Below are positions 42,881 to 55,421 of a stretch of DNA of 64,000 bases, one piece after another. Within the stretch, counting starts at the first letter, position 1; each line of letters starts with the position of its first letter. This DNA comes from Pyronema omphalodes (lineage: Eukaryota > Ascomycota > Pezizomycetes > Pezizales > Pyronemataceae): positions 806,001-870,000 of the forward strand of contig JAJJXM010000010.1 of assembly GCA_024516155.1 (NCBI GenBank). The letters run 5' to 3'. A model generated the notes under the pieces. That model made no database searches and was not told the DNA's origin. It saw only the letters and a program-made list of their open reading frames with translations. Both the position numbers and the translations under genes were made by a program.

Positions 42881-44133
42881 CGTAATGTTAAAAGAAATTC
42901 CTATGTATGCAATAACCTCATAGAGGTGGTGGGTGGGCAGGTTCTATTATACTTTTGAGAAATATGATTAGCAGTAGACCGTTGTGTCTGATAATTTGAT
43001 TGGTAGTATCCGTATTTACTGAATCCTCCATCGGGTTATAGATTTATAAAAGTATCATTAATTTCCCTTTAGCAGTTTTCGTTAACGGCAGAGCGAACAG
43101 GGCTTAAGGACACAGTGACGAGAAGGATAGAAATGGAGAACGAAAGACATGAGGGGGGCTACAACCCGAAGAAAGAATAACCGCTCCGGGGCGTTCCCGG
43201 TAACTGTTGAGGTAAAACTTGACAGTTAGCAATGTACTGTACTTAGATAGCTTCCTCCATAACCTTACGGTTAGATGCGTGTATGAAATAAAAAAATTAA
43301 AAAAAAAAAACTTTTTTTTCGTTAACTTGATATGTTTTCCCATCAGAGTGCTTGGTATGGTACATGGTCTCGGTGTACGGTTTTGAGTAAGTTTGGGATT
43401 ATACTTAATGCTTTTAGGTTGTAGTTATTGTGTTTCTGTGAATTCCTGTTGGCTGGGTTATACTTGATTTCGTTATTACCTTAAGTATTGTATGTCCTCT
43501 TTCGGGGGTCTTTTAAGTATAATGTGATGAAACTAATGATCTTTTTGAGTTTTTGAAAATCGATAATTGCAGGTGAAATCACGCTTTCGATTTACTTAGC
43601 TACTCGTGAATAGGAGATACTCGAGTGATATGAGGATATTGGATGCTCCATATACCTATGTGTAACATATACTCCGGTTTCGTGGCTCGAGGTTGGCTGT
43701 GACTAAGTCAGTTCCTCTGGAGAATAATCAATCGCATGGAGCAGAATTAATCCCCTGTGGTCGAGGCCGAATCATTTAACTTTAAATACAAAGGACCTTA
43801 CCTCAGAATTTCGCTGCGCTCGCGTGGATGAAACCAATTCTACCGCATTGTGTCTCGATGGTCTTCAATCAACACTGGTTTTTTTAGCATCATATTTGTT
43901 GAACTCCGGGTCATGATTTTGTCTTGTATAAATTCGACAATTTACTATTAATGATAGACAATAACTGAAATATATTGCATAAACCTAATAGAAACCCTCA
44001 CAACCCATGAAACTCGAAAAAAAGACTTGTTGTAAAAACGCAAAACGTGCACCCGCAAAGAAACCCCACAAAACACCTCCTGTAAAAGCAAAAAAGCCTC
44101 TGAACCATATCCTATCGAAAAGTATCCCAACCA
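42778..44133. other. Intergenic region without recognised gene
   Basis: Contains a T-run followed by a poly-A run at about 42845-42880 and A/T runs near 43290-43320. No conserved frame seen. Confidence 0.6.
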
Positions 44134-44928
44134 TTAACTCTTCAAAATCGCCAATCTCTGCCTCATATCCTCCAAGCCCGGATCCTCTTCCAATCCAATC
44201 TCCTCCTCCTGCCCTGGCTCCTCGACAGGTACACTCGGCCCCGCCTCCCTCTTCCCCATGAGTTCCTCGAGCACCCTCTCTACCTCCTCCTCTCCCTCTT
44301 CCTCAAGTAGCTCATCCTCTCCAGGTAGTGCTTCTTCAACCATCTCCTCTATAATCCCCGCCTTTACAAGCTCATGACTTAGCTCCCTCATAGTTCCCGT
44401 AAGTTCCGGTAGCTTAACCAAGCTGTTAACATCCTTCATAACGCTAGTAGATGCCTTTATGCTTCCCTCTATCTTGCGAACCGAAAAAGCCTCAGACACC
44501 TGCATCATGACACTCTGTAGCTGAGCACGGGAAGTAGCCAAGCGGGTCGACTGTTTACGAATACGGATAAGCTCAACGGCCAACAACCGGGTCTGCGCTG
44601 GCGTGTTGTGGCGCGATTTGCTGGATGCGATTATCAGGTTACGGGTTTTTGTTTCGAGGGTACGGAGGGTGGAAATATGACGATCGAGTTCGCGTGTGTT
44701 TTTACGGATTAGGGCGTTACATTTACGAAGCTATGGGGAGTCAGTGGTGGTTCATTGGGCCGCATGGGCTGTGGAGGAGCTAGAAAGCGCGGGAGAGGAA
44801 TGACGTCGCGGCTTTGGGGGCTTTCTGGGGGCTCCTTGGGGAATACGTAGGGAGCTTCAGAAACAACATGGGAAACTGACTTGTGCCGCTGGATCGGGCT
44901 TCCAGAATATTGATTTGATCGACTCCAT
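44134..44928 (-). CDS. VPS24: ESCRT-III subunit VPS24/CHMP3
   Basis: Component of the ESCRT-III polymer that drives membrane scission during multivesicular-body sorting on endosomes. Two exons, 44881-44928 and 44134-44730, flank a 150-bp intron (minus-strand GTCAGT...CCATAG); 214 aa, close to the yeast protein. The short first exon encodes MESIKSIFWKPDPAAQ; exon 2 continues LRKCNALIRKNTRELDR, then IRKQSTRLATSRAQLQSVMM and the signature SLVKLPELTGTMRELSHELV followed by AGIIEEMVEEAL. The C-terminus is acidic and ends in a MIT-interacting motif (LEDMRQRLAILKS) that binds Vps4. The ordinary open frame starts only at 44586 and misses the N-terminus; the first exon was found from the conserved start and fits in phase. 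Confidence 0.93.
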
Positions 44929-47121
44929 GGTGGTTGTGTGGGGGTGCTGTATCGCGGCGACGTCGTATCGTGGGTCCCAGCTGCGGTAGTGTGGTTGGTG
45001 ACCAAGGCGAGGGGTTACCCGGGATTAGCGCGGGGTGGCGTGGCGCGGGTGAGGAGACGTGATGGGGAATGGTGGGGGTACAAGGATGTGCAGTGTAAAC
45101 AAAAGTTTTAGTACTATTTCTGCGCCAAGAAAGAGAGGTAAATTGTGGGGAAAAATCACGAAAGTTCGGATGAAGCTAACTTAAACGGGTATGGTGTACA
45201 AACGAAAGGTTCGGAATAGGATGACGACGGTGTATTAGAAGGGTATAAACGTGGGACAAACGACCAAAGGAAGGTTTAGATATGTTTATTAATACTTACC
45301 CATAAAAAGTCTATTGAAAAATAGGAATTTGCATCTATCGAATGGTAAGATCTGCACGAGTTCTCCGCTTGTCAATTGAACCCTAGTCCCCTATGTAAAC
45401 AACTAGGGTAAGGCTCTTCAACCTTGCTGGCAACCCACGCCACTAAGGCAAAATACTCGATAGATATTAGAATTATCTGGAAGGTCAATCTTTAATCTCA
45501 AGGCATATATCACCAGAGTCACGTCATTATCGCATGCAGAGCCGCAGAGTCTACCGGTGAAGGAATCTGCAAGTGGGTATCTGCATTAGAGCTAACAGAC
45601 TTTCAAAGACGTCAAGGTAGTCCACAGGAGAGACAAGCAAGGGATTTTCTGGTGATAAACATCCGACTTCTTCAGACACTATATCACAGTACCTACTTGA
45701 TAGAAGTGAAGAAATGTAGGCGAGGGAAAACTGCATCTTGCAGCGCCTATCGATGATACCGCTTCCGCTTTCTCCCGTTGATAAGTTTTTCTGAAGGCTG
45801 AGAAAATTTTTATCTCTGAGGATGAATGATAATGACTATCGCTTTTTGTCATTTTCAAGTGTTAGTGAATAACTTTCTGTCATTCTATTGGGGCTGATAG
45901 ATGATGGCAAACAGAGTGAAAACAGGCTATGTTCGGAGTTGAGTGTCGCAGCCGTTGAATTACACAGACAGGGGTCGCAACCCATTTTTTTAAGACACAA
46001 AAAATTCAACACGATACATAGATCGTCATTTTTATTCCGATTGAACACGATCCATTCAACGGAATAGATCTAGCGGAAGTTATCCTGTCTATATGAACTA
46101 CAGCCAATCAAATGTGTACAACACATGCGAGATCTTTGTGGGGTCGGTCAGATCTGCGGAGTACTGTATTACTATACAACACCAGACCGAAACAGTCTTG
46201 AGAATTTTGGTTCTCAATTCAAAATTTTGATTGGAGAGTTGAATCGCAATGACATCATAATCTGATGTCAAAAAAACCATGGGGATCTGTAATACATATA
46301 ACATAGGAAACTGCTACTATTAGTATAACTCTTACATTTTTCAAATTAATTAGCTATAGATATACATAGATGCTAATAAACTGTATGATGAATCTTCGCA
46401 TGTCTGTTTGTGTGGATTTTCTCAGGGCTTAGCTGGCACGGTAGACCCATGGTGTAGGAAATTGATTACTTTTGCCTCAAGGCAATGTGATATTAACGGA
46501 CGTGCACGAAACTCTAAACAATTCAAATGCAGAAATCCAATATTCACACCGAATACGGAGATCGTTTCTCGGCATTAATGCCTAAAACTGCACTTAACGA
46601 TGCATAGCCGGATTTTTGCCATGCGAGTGCTTTGAGATGCCTCTACATGGTATTGATATCCATCTACGTAGCCACCTTAATATATTTCGCCATATATATA
46701 CCTATATATCCCGATGAATTTTACGCCCAGCCTAAAACCCTATAACAGCATTATCCCGGGAATGCCTCTATCCTGGTTATGCCAGCCTTCGGGAAGGAGA
46801 AACGGATCTCTTTTCTCGGAATAAGCATAAAGCCGGCCCGCGAAATCCTAGGAATCTCACTGTTGCCCTGCGTGTGGCGACTGCTTGTATATATCCTCAG
46901 CCCAATGAATTTGAGGATGGATCTTTTAATGCACTAGAAAAAAGTAAATACTGTACTGGAGATTACACATGTGAAATTCTGGCTAATGTGAAGCTAACTT
47001 CTGACGACAGGTTTGAAAATTGCGTTCCAGTCGTGAAAAGGAAGAAGTGACTCGGAAAAAAGAATCTGTTAAGATTACTACCCAAAACTAAAAACTTTTT
47101 CGAAAACCGGAGCCAGGACCA
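44929..47121. other. Gene-poor region
   Basis: No gene recognised between VPS24 and the ankyrin relic. Short frames on both strands lack motifs. Composition is more A/T-rich than in the coding regions, with scattered near-inverted pieces of no clear kind. Confidence 0.55.
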
Positions 47122-47680
47122 ATGTCTACTGTGGAGATGGACTTGAGCATATTCACCAAGTATCTAAAGACTGTAATCCATATGGCTATCCACACTCTTA
47201 AAGATTGCACGGATCCGATCGTTGTTTCAGAATTTTGGAATAACAAATACCAGGTATAACAAAGATTATATCTTTCGCCAGAAAAGGGCCACCTAGAGTT
47301 TGTCAGAATGCTCTTGGAAGTTCCGAGAAAGATGCATTAAATGCCAAGACTTCTAGAGGAGAGACAGCACTGCCTAAAACTTTCCATAACTCTCAAGACA
47401 GTGTTACACAATATCTTTTGACACGGTAGGGGGTTAATGTAAACGTATGAAATATTCGTGGACGGACAGGGCTCCATCTCAGCATATCAATGTGAGGAGC
47501 AATTACGAGAAAACAACACTCATAGTGGCGTGTGAGGAACGAAATGATAAATAGTCCAATTATTGTTATTCCCATCAGAAAATGATACCAGGTTAAAGGA
47601 TAACGACCGAAGATCTACACTTGACTGGAACTTCCACTGTCAAGAACACGTTGCAAATTCTGTCTTGAAGCATAACTAGA
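47122..47680 (+). pseudogene. Ankyrin-repeat protein relic (decayed)
   Basis: Fragments of consecutive ankyrin repeats are readable in three frames: EKGHLEFVRMLLE at 47281-47319; KDALNAKTSRGETAL, DSVTQYLLTR, a stop, GVNVNV, a stop, NIRGRTGLHLS at 47328 to about 47480; HINVRSNYEKTTLIVACEER at about 47483-47542; DNDRRSTLDWNFHCQEHVAN at about 47599-47658. The repeats fall at about the expected ~100-bp spacing and in the right order. At least three frameshifts and several stops (for example TGA where CGA is likely) show that it is dead. Upstream, 47122-47256 is open (MSTVEMDLSIF...) and may be the start, but is not diagnostic. Ankyrin genes are common and fast-evolving in fungal subtelomeric and accessory DNA. 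Confidence 0.75.
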
Positions 47681-49742
47681 AATATCTCAGGGAGCAGCAG
47701 TTACCAGTTGCTTCAGTGGGCGGGAGTGTCATATGAGCACTGGACGGTAGACACATCGGACTTCTGAATTGAGATCAAACAAGCAGATAAAGGATGATGA
47801 GAAATCTTCATTTCGAACGTGGTGGCTTCTATTAGTCTCTTTATTCGGAAGTGTTATAGAAGATTGGAACTATACTGCAGACAGGCCTAACACAAGATAG
47901 AGAATGACTTTTAATGGTTGACACATGTAAATACCAGTTATCGATCTAGCAAGACAAGCCACCACGCTAACAGACACGGCACGGCTGAACCAAGACAGCT
48001 AGAGCGCAACCACATCATGACGTAATACAACAACCCCTATAAGTCTTATCGTGAGGTCGGGTCTCTTTTAACACTTTCTAAAATGGGGTACTTTGATAAG
48101 TATCACTGTTAAACCTTCGTAACATCGCACACCCAATATTTTTCATCATGGAAATCAAGATAGAGATACTTCAAGATCATTCTGCGGAGTGCCAGAACGA
48201 TAACCGACCGGTTTATCACAACAATATGGTTTTGGTGATGGTGATTCTTGAGATCTGGAGCGAATTGGCTCATCGCAATATTTTTGGTCTTTGTCATACA
48301 TAGAGATGACTAACGTCATTGTTTGACATGCATGACCTATCGAAAAATATTTTGTCTCGTGTTTAAACCTATCTTGTGCATGGCATCAAAAGACTACCAG
48401 AGTTTAATTCGTTTCACTGTCGACTCTTTGTAGAAACCTGAGATGCCTGGGAATTTTATGTTTGGCGGACTTAGAGGAGAACAAGAGGTGTAACAGCAGA
48501 ATAAAGGGTTTTCGGTATAGCTCGGATGATTTAAGGACCATATACTAGAAGGAGCCAAGGATAGGGAGAAAAAGCCGAGCGGGAGCAATCCTCTGGTCAA
48601 TAAGCGAAAAAAAAAGGGAGTTTGAATCCAAGCTGGAATGACTTTATTACCATGAATGAAATGTAGGGAAAACAAATGAAGCTGGGCAAAAAGGAATGCA
48701 CAAAGCGGGGAAGGTTACAGGGTGACTGATTTTTTTTTCTTTTTTTGGTTTGCTTTGCTGCCGTGGTCCGCACAGGACTCAATATATGAACTGTTTAAAC
48801 AGAAATTGTCGAAATAGTATTTTCTTACTGATATGAGTACTGTAGCTCTGGGCATAGTTGTAAGGGGCTCAAGTTTTCTAATAGTGTGATTGCACAGACG
48901 CAAGCGAATCAGTCAATCAAATTAAGAGTAGAGGGTATGGAGATATGACACTGGCAGGACTTTACGATGTTGCTTTAGAGCCACTCCTATGTGAATCCCT
49001 GTCAAAATACAAACTCGAAACATTGATCGTCACTCGATAAACATTTTCACGTGTACTGTGTAACATATATTGCATTCTGATTTTGCATAAATGCAGTCTG
49101 CACGGAGCACATAAACTTAGATACGCCATATGCATGCAACAGTCTAGGGCTACATGTGCGTATGTGTTCTTTTCTTCAGGAAGTCAATTGCGAATAACCG
49201 TCCAATGGATATCAATCCAGCAATCTTCTGTTTTTCCTCGGAATTCTCTTATCAGAGTTGATAGTCGTAATAGTTTTACTGATATATAGACAGCTTGCAG
49301 ATTTTTTTCTGCAGTGGAGATGTTTTGAATGATAGCTGCTGCAAGAAGTTTTCGCAATCGACTTGCCCTTCCGATCTAGGGAGCGCACGGTGATCATCGA
49401 TGTAACTAACAACGTTGCGTACCGAACATCCCGCGTTGACCAAGCGACCAATCCGACGGCCTTGAGAAAGATACCCCAGTGGAAATTTGGATTAGTAGAT
49501 ACCGCAAGGACTCGGGTATGCAAGCTACATAGTACCAACGGCAAACAATAGAGAAACTTTGGTTGAAAATTTTATTGTGAAACTTTTCCATTCTAATAAA
49601 ATCGTGGGCTCATACTATGTGCCTATATACATAACTGAAAATGAAAACACCGGCCGTTAAACAAATCCAAGAAAACTAGAGTAAAAGCCAAACAAGTAAC
49701 TTTTGATCATAAAGCAAAACCATTGTCCTTTACCACCGCAAT
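47681..49742. other. Gene-poor region
   Basis: No gene recognised. Frames of 60-110 codons occur on both strands but share no motif with known families and have no matching splice structure. Confidence 0.5.
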
Positions 49743-50540
49743 CTAAGCCTCCAACTTAACCCCCCATAATCCTAAGCCTTCCCTAACTCCCTCGCCTATA
49801 CCATTCACAAGTTCCTCCAAACCCTTCTTTGCCGCCCCCTCCAATGTTGTCCCCCCTCCGAACCCCATAAGATTCTTTTCTTTCCTTGCACCTACTACAA
49901 TCCCCCAGGTCATTCCTACTATCTTCCATCCGAAGTCTCGGACCATGCCTCCAAGCTTCCATTCCCTCTCCCATTCTGCAACTCTCCCCAGCATCATCTT
50001 CACCCATGGCCAGATTAAATAGGCCATCAAGAATACCGCCCTGATGACAGTAGAAATAACATAAGCCAGTACACCCTTGGAGGAAGGTGTATTCAATGAT
50101 GGTGGTGGCTGATGTTGCATGAGATAGTCTCTCTGTGCTAGATAGGCTTCATTTTGTAATGATAGCAAATGAAGTTGTAGTTGTAGAAGAGAGCACTGGG
50201 TGCAACCAGCGGTTGTAGAGACGACCTGGTTTAGAGAGTTTGACTGCTGGGCCAATGGAAACTCTCCTGTGTGACTTCCATAGGTCGGAGGATAGCCTGG
50301 AGGGGGGGAACTGGGGCTTCTCATTCTTGTGGTTGTAAGTTCTGAGCTCGAAAAGTTTGAGCGTTCAATTTCTTCCATAGAGAATGCCTTAGAGGAGTCT
50401 TCGTCTTCAGAATCAAGGGACTCCGTTGACTTTGCGAGGGCAGATAAGGTGCGGAAAATTGAAACGTATGGCTGAACGGCGGTGAAGCGAGATATGACTG
50501 AACGCTTCGGTTCGGGGAGGGCTGTTGTAGAAGATACCAT
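49743..50540 (-). CDS. Predicted single-span membrane protein of unknown function
   Basis: 265 aa in one uninterrupted frame with a stop at 49743. I do not recognise the family. The N-terminal 110 residues are Ser/Pro/acidic-rich and look disordered. A helical Gln/Leu-rich stretch (LLQLQLHLLSLQNEAYLAQR) follows near residue 120. One strong membrane segment lies at about residues 158-182 (VLAYVISTVIRAVFLMAYLI). The C-terminus is Gly-rich and amphipathic (GAAKKGLEELVNGIGEGVRE). The layout, a disordered head with a late anchor, would fit a tail-anchored organelle protein, but that is inference. Codon-like composition and length support a real gene; N-terminal exons could be missing. Confidence 0.65.
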   Translation of the reverse strand: MVSSTTALPEPKRSVISRFTAVQPYVSIFRTLSALAKSTESLDSEDEDSSKAFSMEEIERSNFSSSELTTTRMRSPSSPPPGYPPTYGSHTGEFPLAQQSNSLNQVVSTTAGCTQCSLLQLQLHLLSLQNEAYLAQRDYLMQHQPPPSLNTPSSKGVLAYVISTVIRAVFLMAYLIWPWVKMMLGRVAEWEREWKLGGMVRDFGWKIVGMTWGIVVGARKEKNLMGFGGGTTLEGAAKKGLEELVNGIGEGVREGLGLWGVKLEA

Positions 50541-52457
50541 TTTGAATTGCTCCTAAGTAGCTGATCGAGGTGAGGGCGATTCGATTTTTTGAAGGGATGA
50601 ACGACTCGATTGTCTAATGCACTCCGTACCTAGCTTGCAGAGAGGAAACCATGGCCCCTTTCTATGATTGGAAAAGAAAGATAATATCCGCTATATCGCC
50701 CCTAAAAACGGAACTTGGAGGCGTTGCTTATCATTTACGGAAAATCGTGGGGCCGAGAATCGCATGTGAAGAAGGTGATTTACAGGTAGGTCGTTGGCTT
50801 ATCCCACGTGCGGCGATGAATTCTAAAATAACTAGAGGCACTTGAAGTGCAATGACTGCAACAGTGACAAAAAGTCTGGTATTTTTCACGAGAAGGAAGG
50901 TATGGAGGCGAATTGTGTGATATCTGTAACAAGATGTGCAGCTGGGGTGATGTGCAGGACATGTACCCTTACCGTGTTCGGCGGGATTGAAAACAGCGCG
51001 GAACTTCCCAAAATTTCCTCCCGTTGTAGAACTTTCCATGGATTATGACGGATTCGGGTGATAAGGCATACTGACGGCGAGAGAACCGAGTTTCCTCATT
51101 TCTATCTTACCCGGAAGTCCGTACAACCGAGCGGCAACATTATCGTCTCTACCGGGTATCTTTTCAACAAAAATGTCGAGCTGCATTTTTGTGGATTCAG
51201 CAGCAACCAGACCCGCCCGGTCAACACAAAACTGTGCACAGTGCGTTCGTATAAAATTACTGCATATATCATAGACGTTAGACGCTAGTACACGCGAGTT
51301 GTCCATACTATTTCTATATTGTTTCCCTCGGGTAGATATTACTGTCAATTAAGGGCCCACTGCTACGGTTATGATCGTTACTAGGTTCGGTATAGCCGAT
51401 GAGGCGGCCTTGGAATCTTGGATGGTGTGCCAGGACGTTCCGAGGATTATTCTGAAAACAGGCAGCAATAGGACTTTACTTCCCGCTAGTGCTGCAACTT
51501 TTCCGGTGTCAGAATTACAGAGTGGAAGCCCGTACATATGCCGGGGCAAGTGGCCAGTGAAGGGCGGTGAAACGAGATAATCAAACGCATGTACTTTATT
51601 TTCGGGAGCTCAAACGGTAGATAATAAAGAGACGCATCTAATTTCTCTAGCTTCAATTGAGAAACTTATAGTAAATAGCCTGAATTAGAGCACGATTTAA
51701 AACATGGAGCATCATTGGCCGAACTAGTCGTGTTAAGGGCTCAACCCTAGGTTTACAAGAATTCTTGAATGAAACCAGTGTGTTATAAATTGGAAAAACG
51801 GTTTCCTATCTGGGCTATGCCTACATAAGTTACTTTTTGAATTAATAAAGTGTAATCATGCTATGTATACGCGTGTCGGATGCAATTAATTTCATTGATC
51901 GGAGGGTTGTATATCTGTCTTCGGCTGATTTTTACGGGACGATCCATCGATGGTGAGTTGTTTTGTTTTGCGTAACTTGTCTTGTGACCGTCCGAACGTT
52001 ACAATAAGCGATAATTTGTCAACATTGTTTGTTATAGCTAGCTCACTGATTGTAATATATGCACGCTATGGTAAACGTCAACCAAGGGCTTCGTTAGTTT
52101 CGCCAATTTTTGCCGCAAGAAACGAGTAGTCGTTGGCAAGCCTTCACTCAGTTTAGCTCAACAGAATAGCGGCGCATCTCCGCATATGCACACACGTGCC
52201 AGTGAAGGTCGAGACGATCGTAGGAAAGGCGTATGACGAAATTAGTGTTCGTTCAAACTGCGAATAATGGAATATTCGTCTAACATGTATAAAAATTGTT
52301 AAGTAGAGATGCACCGCTGTATAAGTGTATTCGAAAAATTCGTCTTAAGATCACACTGTAACGTCGGTGTAATGATGATATCATCGATTTAAACATTGAA
52401 CCCAGACCCAATCCAAAAACGCCCCGCTGTATACCATTTTCAATTGCCTTTTGGCCC
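50541..52457. other. Intergenic region without recognised gene
   Basis: Small frames on both strands show no motif. The sequence near 51830-52380 is A/T-rich. Confidence 0.5.
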
Positions 52458-53054
52458 TCAGTTCTTCTTTGCAGCCTCCGCATCAGCCATTGCCTTGGCT
52501 TTATCCTTTAACTCTTTACGAGCCAAAATGCTGACAGCCCACTCCTCCCATTCCTCCTCAGCAGCCTTGTTAGTCTTCTCCCACTCCTCTCCCATGTCGG
52601 TAGCCTTGAATCTCTCTCTCAAATCCTCAATCGTAGAAACATCCATTGCAAAAGCTCCTCCTCCAATGAGTAACATAGCAACCGAGAACACATTAAGTGT
52701 AGCCAACTGCAAAGCCTCGAGGGCATCCATAGCTCCGTTGGGAGGGTTCACTGGTGGTGCGTTGTTGGGGTGGTAGTACGGCGGGATAGTTTCTCTGAGC
52801 TTGCGAGCGGTGGAACGGCGGGTCATGCGAACAGAGAGGAGCAAAAACGCAGCACCAAAGGCGGGGAGAGCCAATTGTTTCAAGATACGCTTGCTCTCGC
52901 TCATTGGTGGTTGGGTTGCAGCTACATTCTGTGCCGGGGAAGCTGGTGCAGCTGGGGCCGGAGGAGTCGCCGGGGGAGAAGCATCGAGCGGAGGTGGGGC
53001 AGGAGTAGACGTATTGCTGCTACCCCAAGGCAACCATGACTTGAGAGAGGCCAT
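52458..53054 (-). CDS. AIM11: AIM11 family mitochondrial membrane protein
   Basis: 198 aa, single exon. The N-terminal 45 residues are Pro/Ala-rich. Two hydrophobic segments follow (LALPAFGAAFLLLSVRM and LATLNVFSVAMLLIGGGAFA), separated by ETIPPYYHPNNAPPV and NGAMDALEALQLATLN. Immediately after the second segment comes AMDVSTIEDLRER, and then an acidic, Trp-containing tail (EEEWEEWAVSILARKE). This order matches fungal Altered Inheritance of Mitochondria 11 proteins, whose biochemical role is not known. The gene is divergent from BFR2, with a 276-bp shared upstream region. Confidence 0.82.
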   Translation of the reverse strand: MASLKSWLPWGSSNTSTPAPPPLDASPPATPPAPAAPASPAQNVAATQPPMSESKRILKQLALPAFGAAFLLLSVRMTRRSTARKLRETIPPYYHPNNAPPVNPPNGAMDALEALQLATLNVFSVAMLLIGGGAFAMDVSTIEDLRERFKATDMGEEWEKTNKAAEEEWEEWAVSILARKELKDKAKAMADAEAAKKN

Positions 53055-53330
53055 TTCTGGAGATTTTCGGTGGTATTCGGTAGCTGGGGGGAGAGGTCCA
53101 GTAGCCCGGAGCTGTATCTGTTTCGGTTTCGTAAGGCAGGGTAGCGTTCGAGACTCCCGAGTCTAAAGAATTCGAACTTTCGTGCAAGCGCTAATAATTT
53201 TCGCGCCGCTTACCAGCACGTGATCTTAAATCATCTCTCCACGCTAGCATGCGGCTTAACATTTTTTTCCCTCCAGACACGAACTCTGGAACTTTAGTGG
53301 AACTTCGTGAACATCTACGCCTAACCACCA
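53055..53330. promoter_or_regulatory. Bidirectional promoter region between AIM11 and BFR2
   Basis: 276 bp separate the two divergent start codons. A CACGTG palindrome lies at 53217-53222. No other element is certain. Confidence 0.5.
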
Positions 53331-55117
53331 ATGGCACCCAAGAAATCCCTCTCGCTCAACGAGCAGCTTGCTCTGCTTAACGACCCCGCGCCCGTTGGTA
53401 CTATACCTAAAATTTTTACTATGAAAAACTCGAAAACTAACTTGTAAAGACTTCGACCCAGAGGCTTTGGACCGCGAATTCTCCGACGGTGGAAGCGATG
53501 ATGCAAGCGACGCGGGAAGTGACGGCGAAGATGACGATGTCGACAGAGCACGCGAACACTACCTACCTGTCGGAAAGTCTGCATTGAGAGCTGCACAGAA
53601 GAAGGACCTTGCACCATTGGGACCCAAGTATGAGGGCTCCCGGGTGAGCAGAGACAACCTTTACGACAGCGAGGATGAAGATGACGAAGACGATGAAGAC
53701 GACGATGAGGATGGCGATGATGCGAGTGTTGCGTTCGACGACCTCCAGGACGGTGATATTCGGATTGGTGCTGGCTCTGATGGCGAGGACGATGACATCG
53801 ATAGCGACGATGCTCTTGGAAGTGACGACGAAAAGTTTGCAAGCTGGAAGTTCAAGGGCAGTGCTACTACTGAGGGAGGAAAGCCCCCCAAGAAAGGAGA
53901 CAAGGTTGTTGGCGAGAGCGATGAGGAGGAGGATGATGACGAGGACGAGGACGACGACGAGGAGGAGGAGGAGGAGGAGGATGATGATGATGAGAACGAG
54001 GACCAATCTGGAGCTAGTGACGAAGAGGATGATGAGGAGGATGATGAGGAGGAGGACTCTGAGGATGAAGAAAACGAGGCCCTCGGAACTCTTACCAAGA
54101 TGATGGCCGAAGAAAAGAAGTCCATTTCTGAGAATATCAATAAAGCCGCTCAAACCGATGCTGAGAAAGGAACAGCCGTCCGCCAGCAGCAGAAGACCTT
54201 CGACTCCTTCCTTTCCGCGCGTATCAAGCTACAAAAGGCCTTGATCGCCGTCAACTCCCTTCCCAGCACCGGTCTTGACACCTCCCTTCCCGAAGAAACC
54301 CAAGCCTCCTGGAAAGCCGCCGAAGTGTCCGCCATGAAGCTTTGGAACACCCTCTACAGCCTCCGTGTCGACATTTCTGCTTCCCGTGCTGCTAACTCCA
54401 AGAAGCGCAAGCTTGAGCTTATCGACGACAATTCGAGCCTTGACGAGATCTGGTCAAAGATGGCGAAGCTAGAATCAGATGCTACTCCCTGGAGAGAGGG
54501 TGTTCTTGAGAAGTGGTCCAACAAGACTCAAGCCGTTACCACCGTTTCGCTTGGAAAGAAGCTCAACAACGCTACCCCGCGCTCCCTTACTGCTTCTATC
54601 CGTGACACACTCGCTACTGATCATGAGCGTCTCATGAACCGTACCAGAGTTCCTAGATCTTGCGCACCCATTCAGGCCGCTGATGACAACATCGAGAACG
54701 ATGTTGAGGTCTTCGACGATACTGACCTATACCAGCAGCTACTGAAGGCCCTTGTAGACCAGAGAATGGTAGACTCGTCGGCTGGAGGAACTGTCAGGTG
54801 GACAACGGCTATGCGTGATGCAAAGAAGAAGAAGAAGGTGGATACTAAGGCTAGTAAAGGAAGGAAGTTGAGGTATCATGTGCATGAGAAGCTACAGAAT
54901 TTCATGGCTCCGGAGCCGAATAACCAATGGCAAGAGAGTCAGATAACGTAAGTTTCTCATTTTTACTTCCAAATCATAAATGTTTGTGCTAAGGGATTTT
55001 TATAGTGAGTTGTTTGGATCTTTGCTCGGCCAGCGTATTGTGGTCGATGAAGACGATGACGAGGATATGGAAGACGCCTTACCAGAGGGAGAGGAGGCTC
55101 TACAGTTGTTCAGGTAA
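53331..55117 (+). CDS. BFR2: Ribosome biogenesis protein BFR2 (AATF/Che-1 family)
   Basis: Nucleolar factor needed for early pre-rRNA cleavages and 40S formation; the family is AATF in animals. Exons: 53331-53397, 53450-54947, 55006-55117; 558 aa. The start reads MAPKKSLSLNEQLALLNDP, then after the first intron DFDPEALDREF and AREHYLPVGKSALR. Long Asp/Glu tracts fill residues ~80-230 and produce misleading Ser/Ile-rich frames on the other strand. The AATF core follows (RQQQKTFDSFLSARIKLQKA, LWNTLYSLR), then the TRAUB region near DDTDLYQQLLKALVDQRM, KGRKLRYHVHEKLQNFMAP, and the end TELFGSLLGQRI. Stop TAA at 55115. The last exon encodes a further acidic patch and ...LQLFR. Confidence 0.93.
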
Positions 55118-55421
55118 TTTGTTTAGCGATTTTTGGGAGCTTGATTGGCCGGATCGGAGTGGGAGTTTCATTTTTGAAGGATTTACAACAAAAGTTAATG
55201 GATTATGGGACGGGATGCGGTATGGAAAAAGTCTTGATCATTTTTGGGTGGAGGGATTTCTTGATGGTGTTCAAGGTTGTCATGTATACACACTACATCT
55301 AAAGAACACTATTTGATATGGTGTCTGATAATTATAATCCAGGCACAAGTCATAACAAACGCCGCCTCTGAACTATCGTATGTGAATATAAACCAAGTTA
55401 AACAACTGAAATAACTGTCAT

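Noticed and set aside
43104..43343. 79-codon minus-strand frame
   Set aside because: Low-complexity Lys/Phe runs derived from A/T tracts; no motif.
53563..54153. Ser- and Ile-rich minus-strand frames opposite BFR2
   Set aside because: Reverse complement of the Asp/Glu tracts of BFR2 in different frames.
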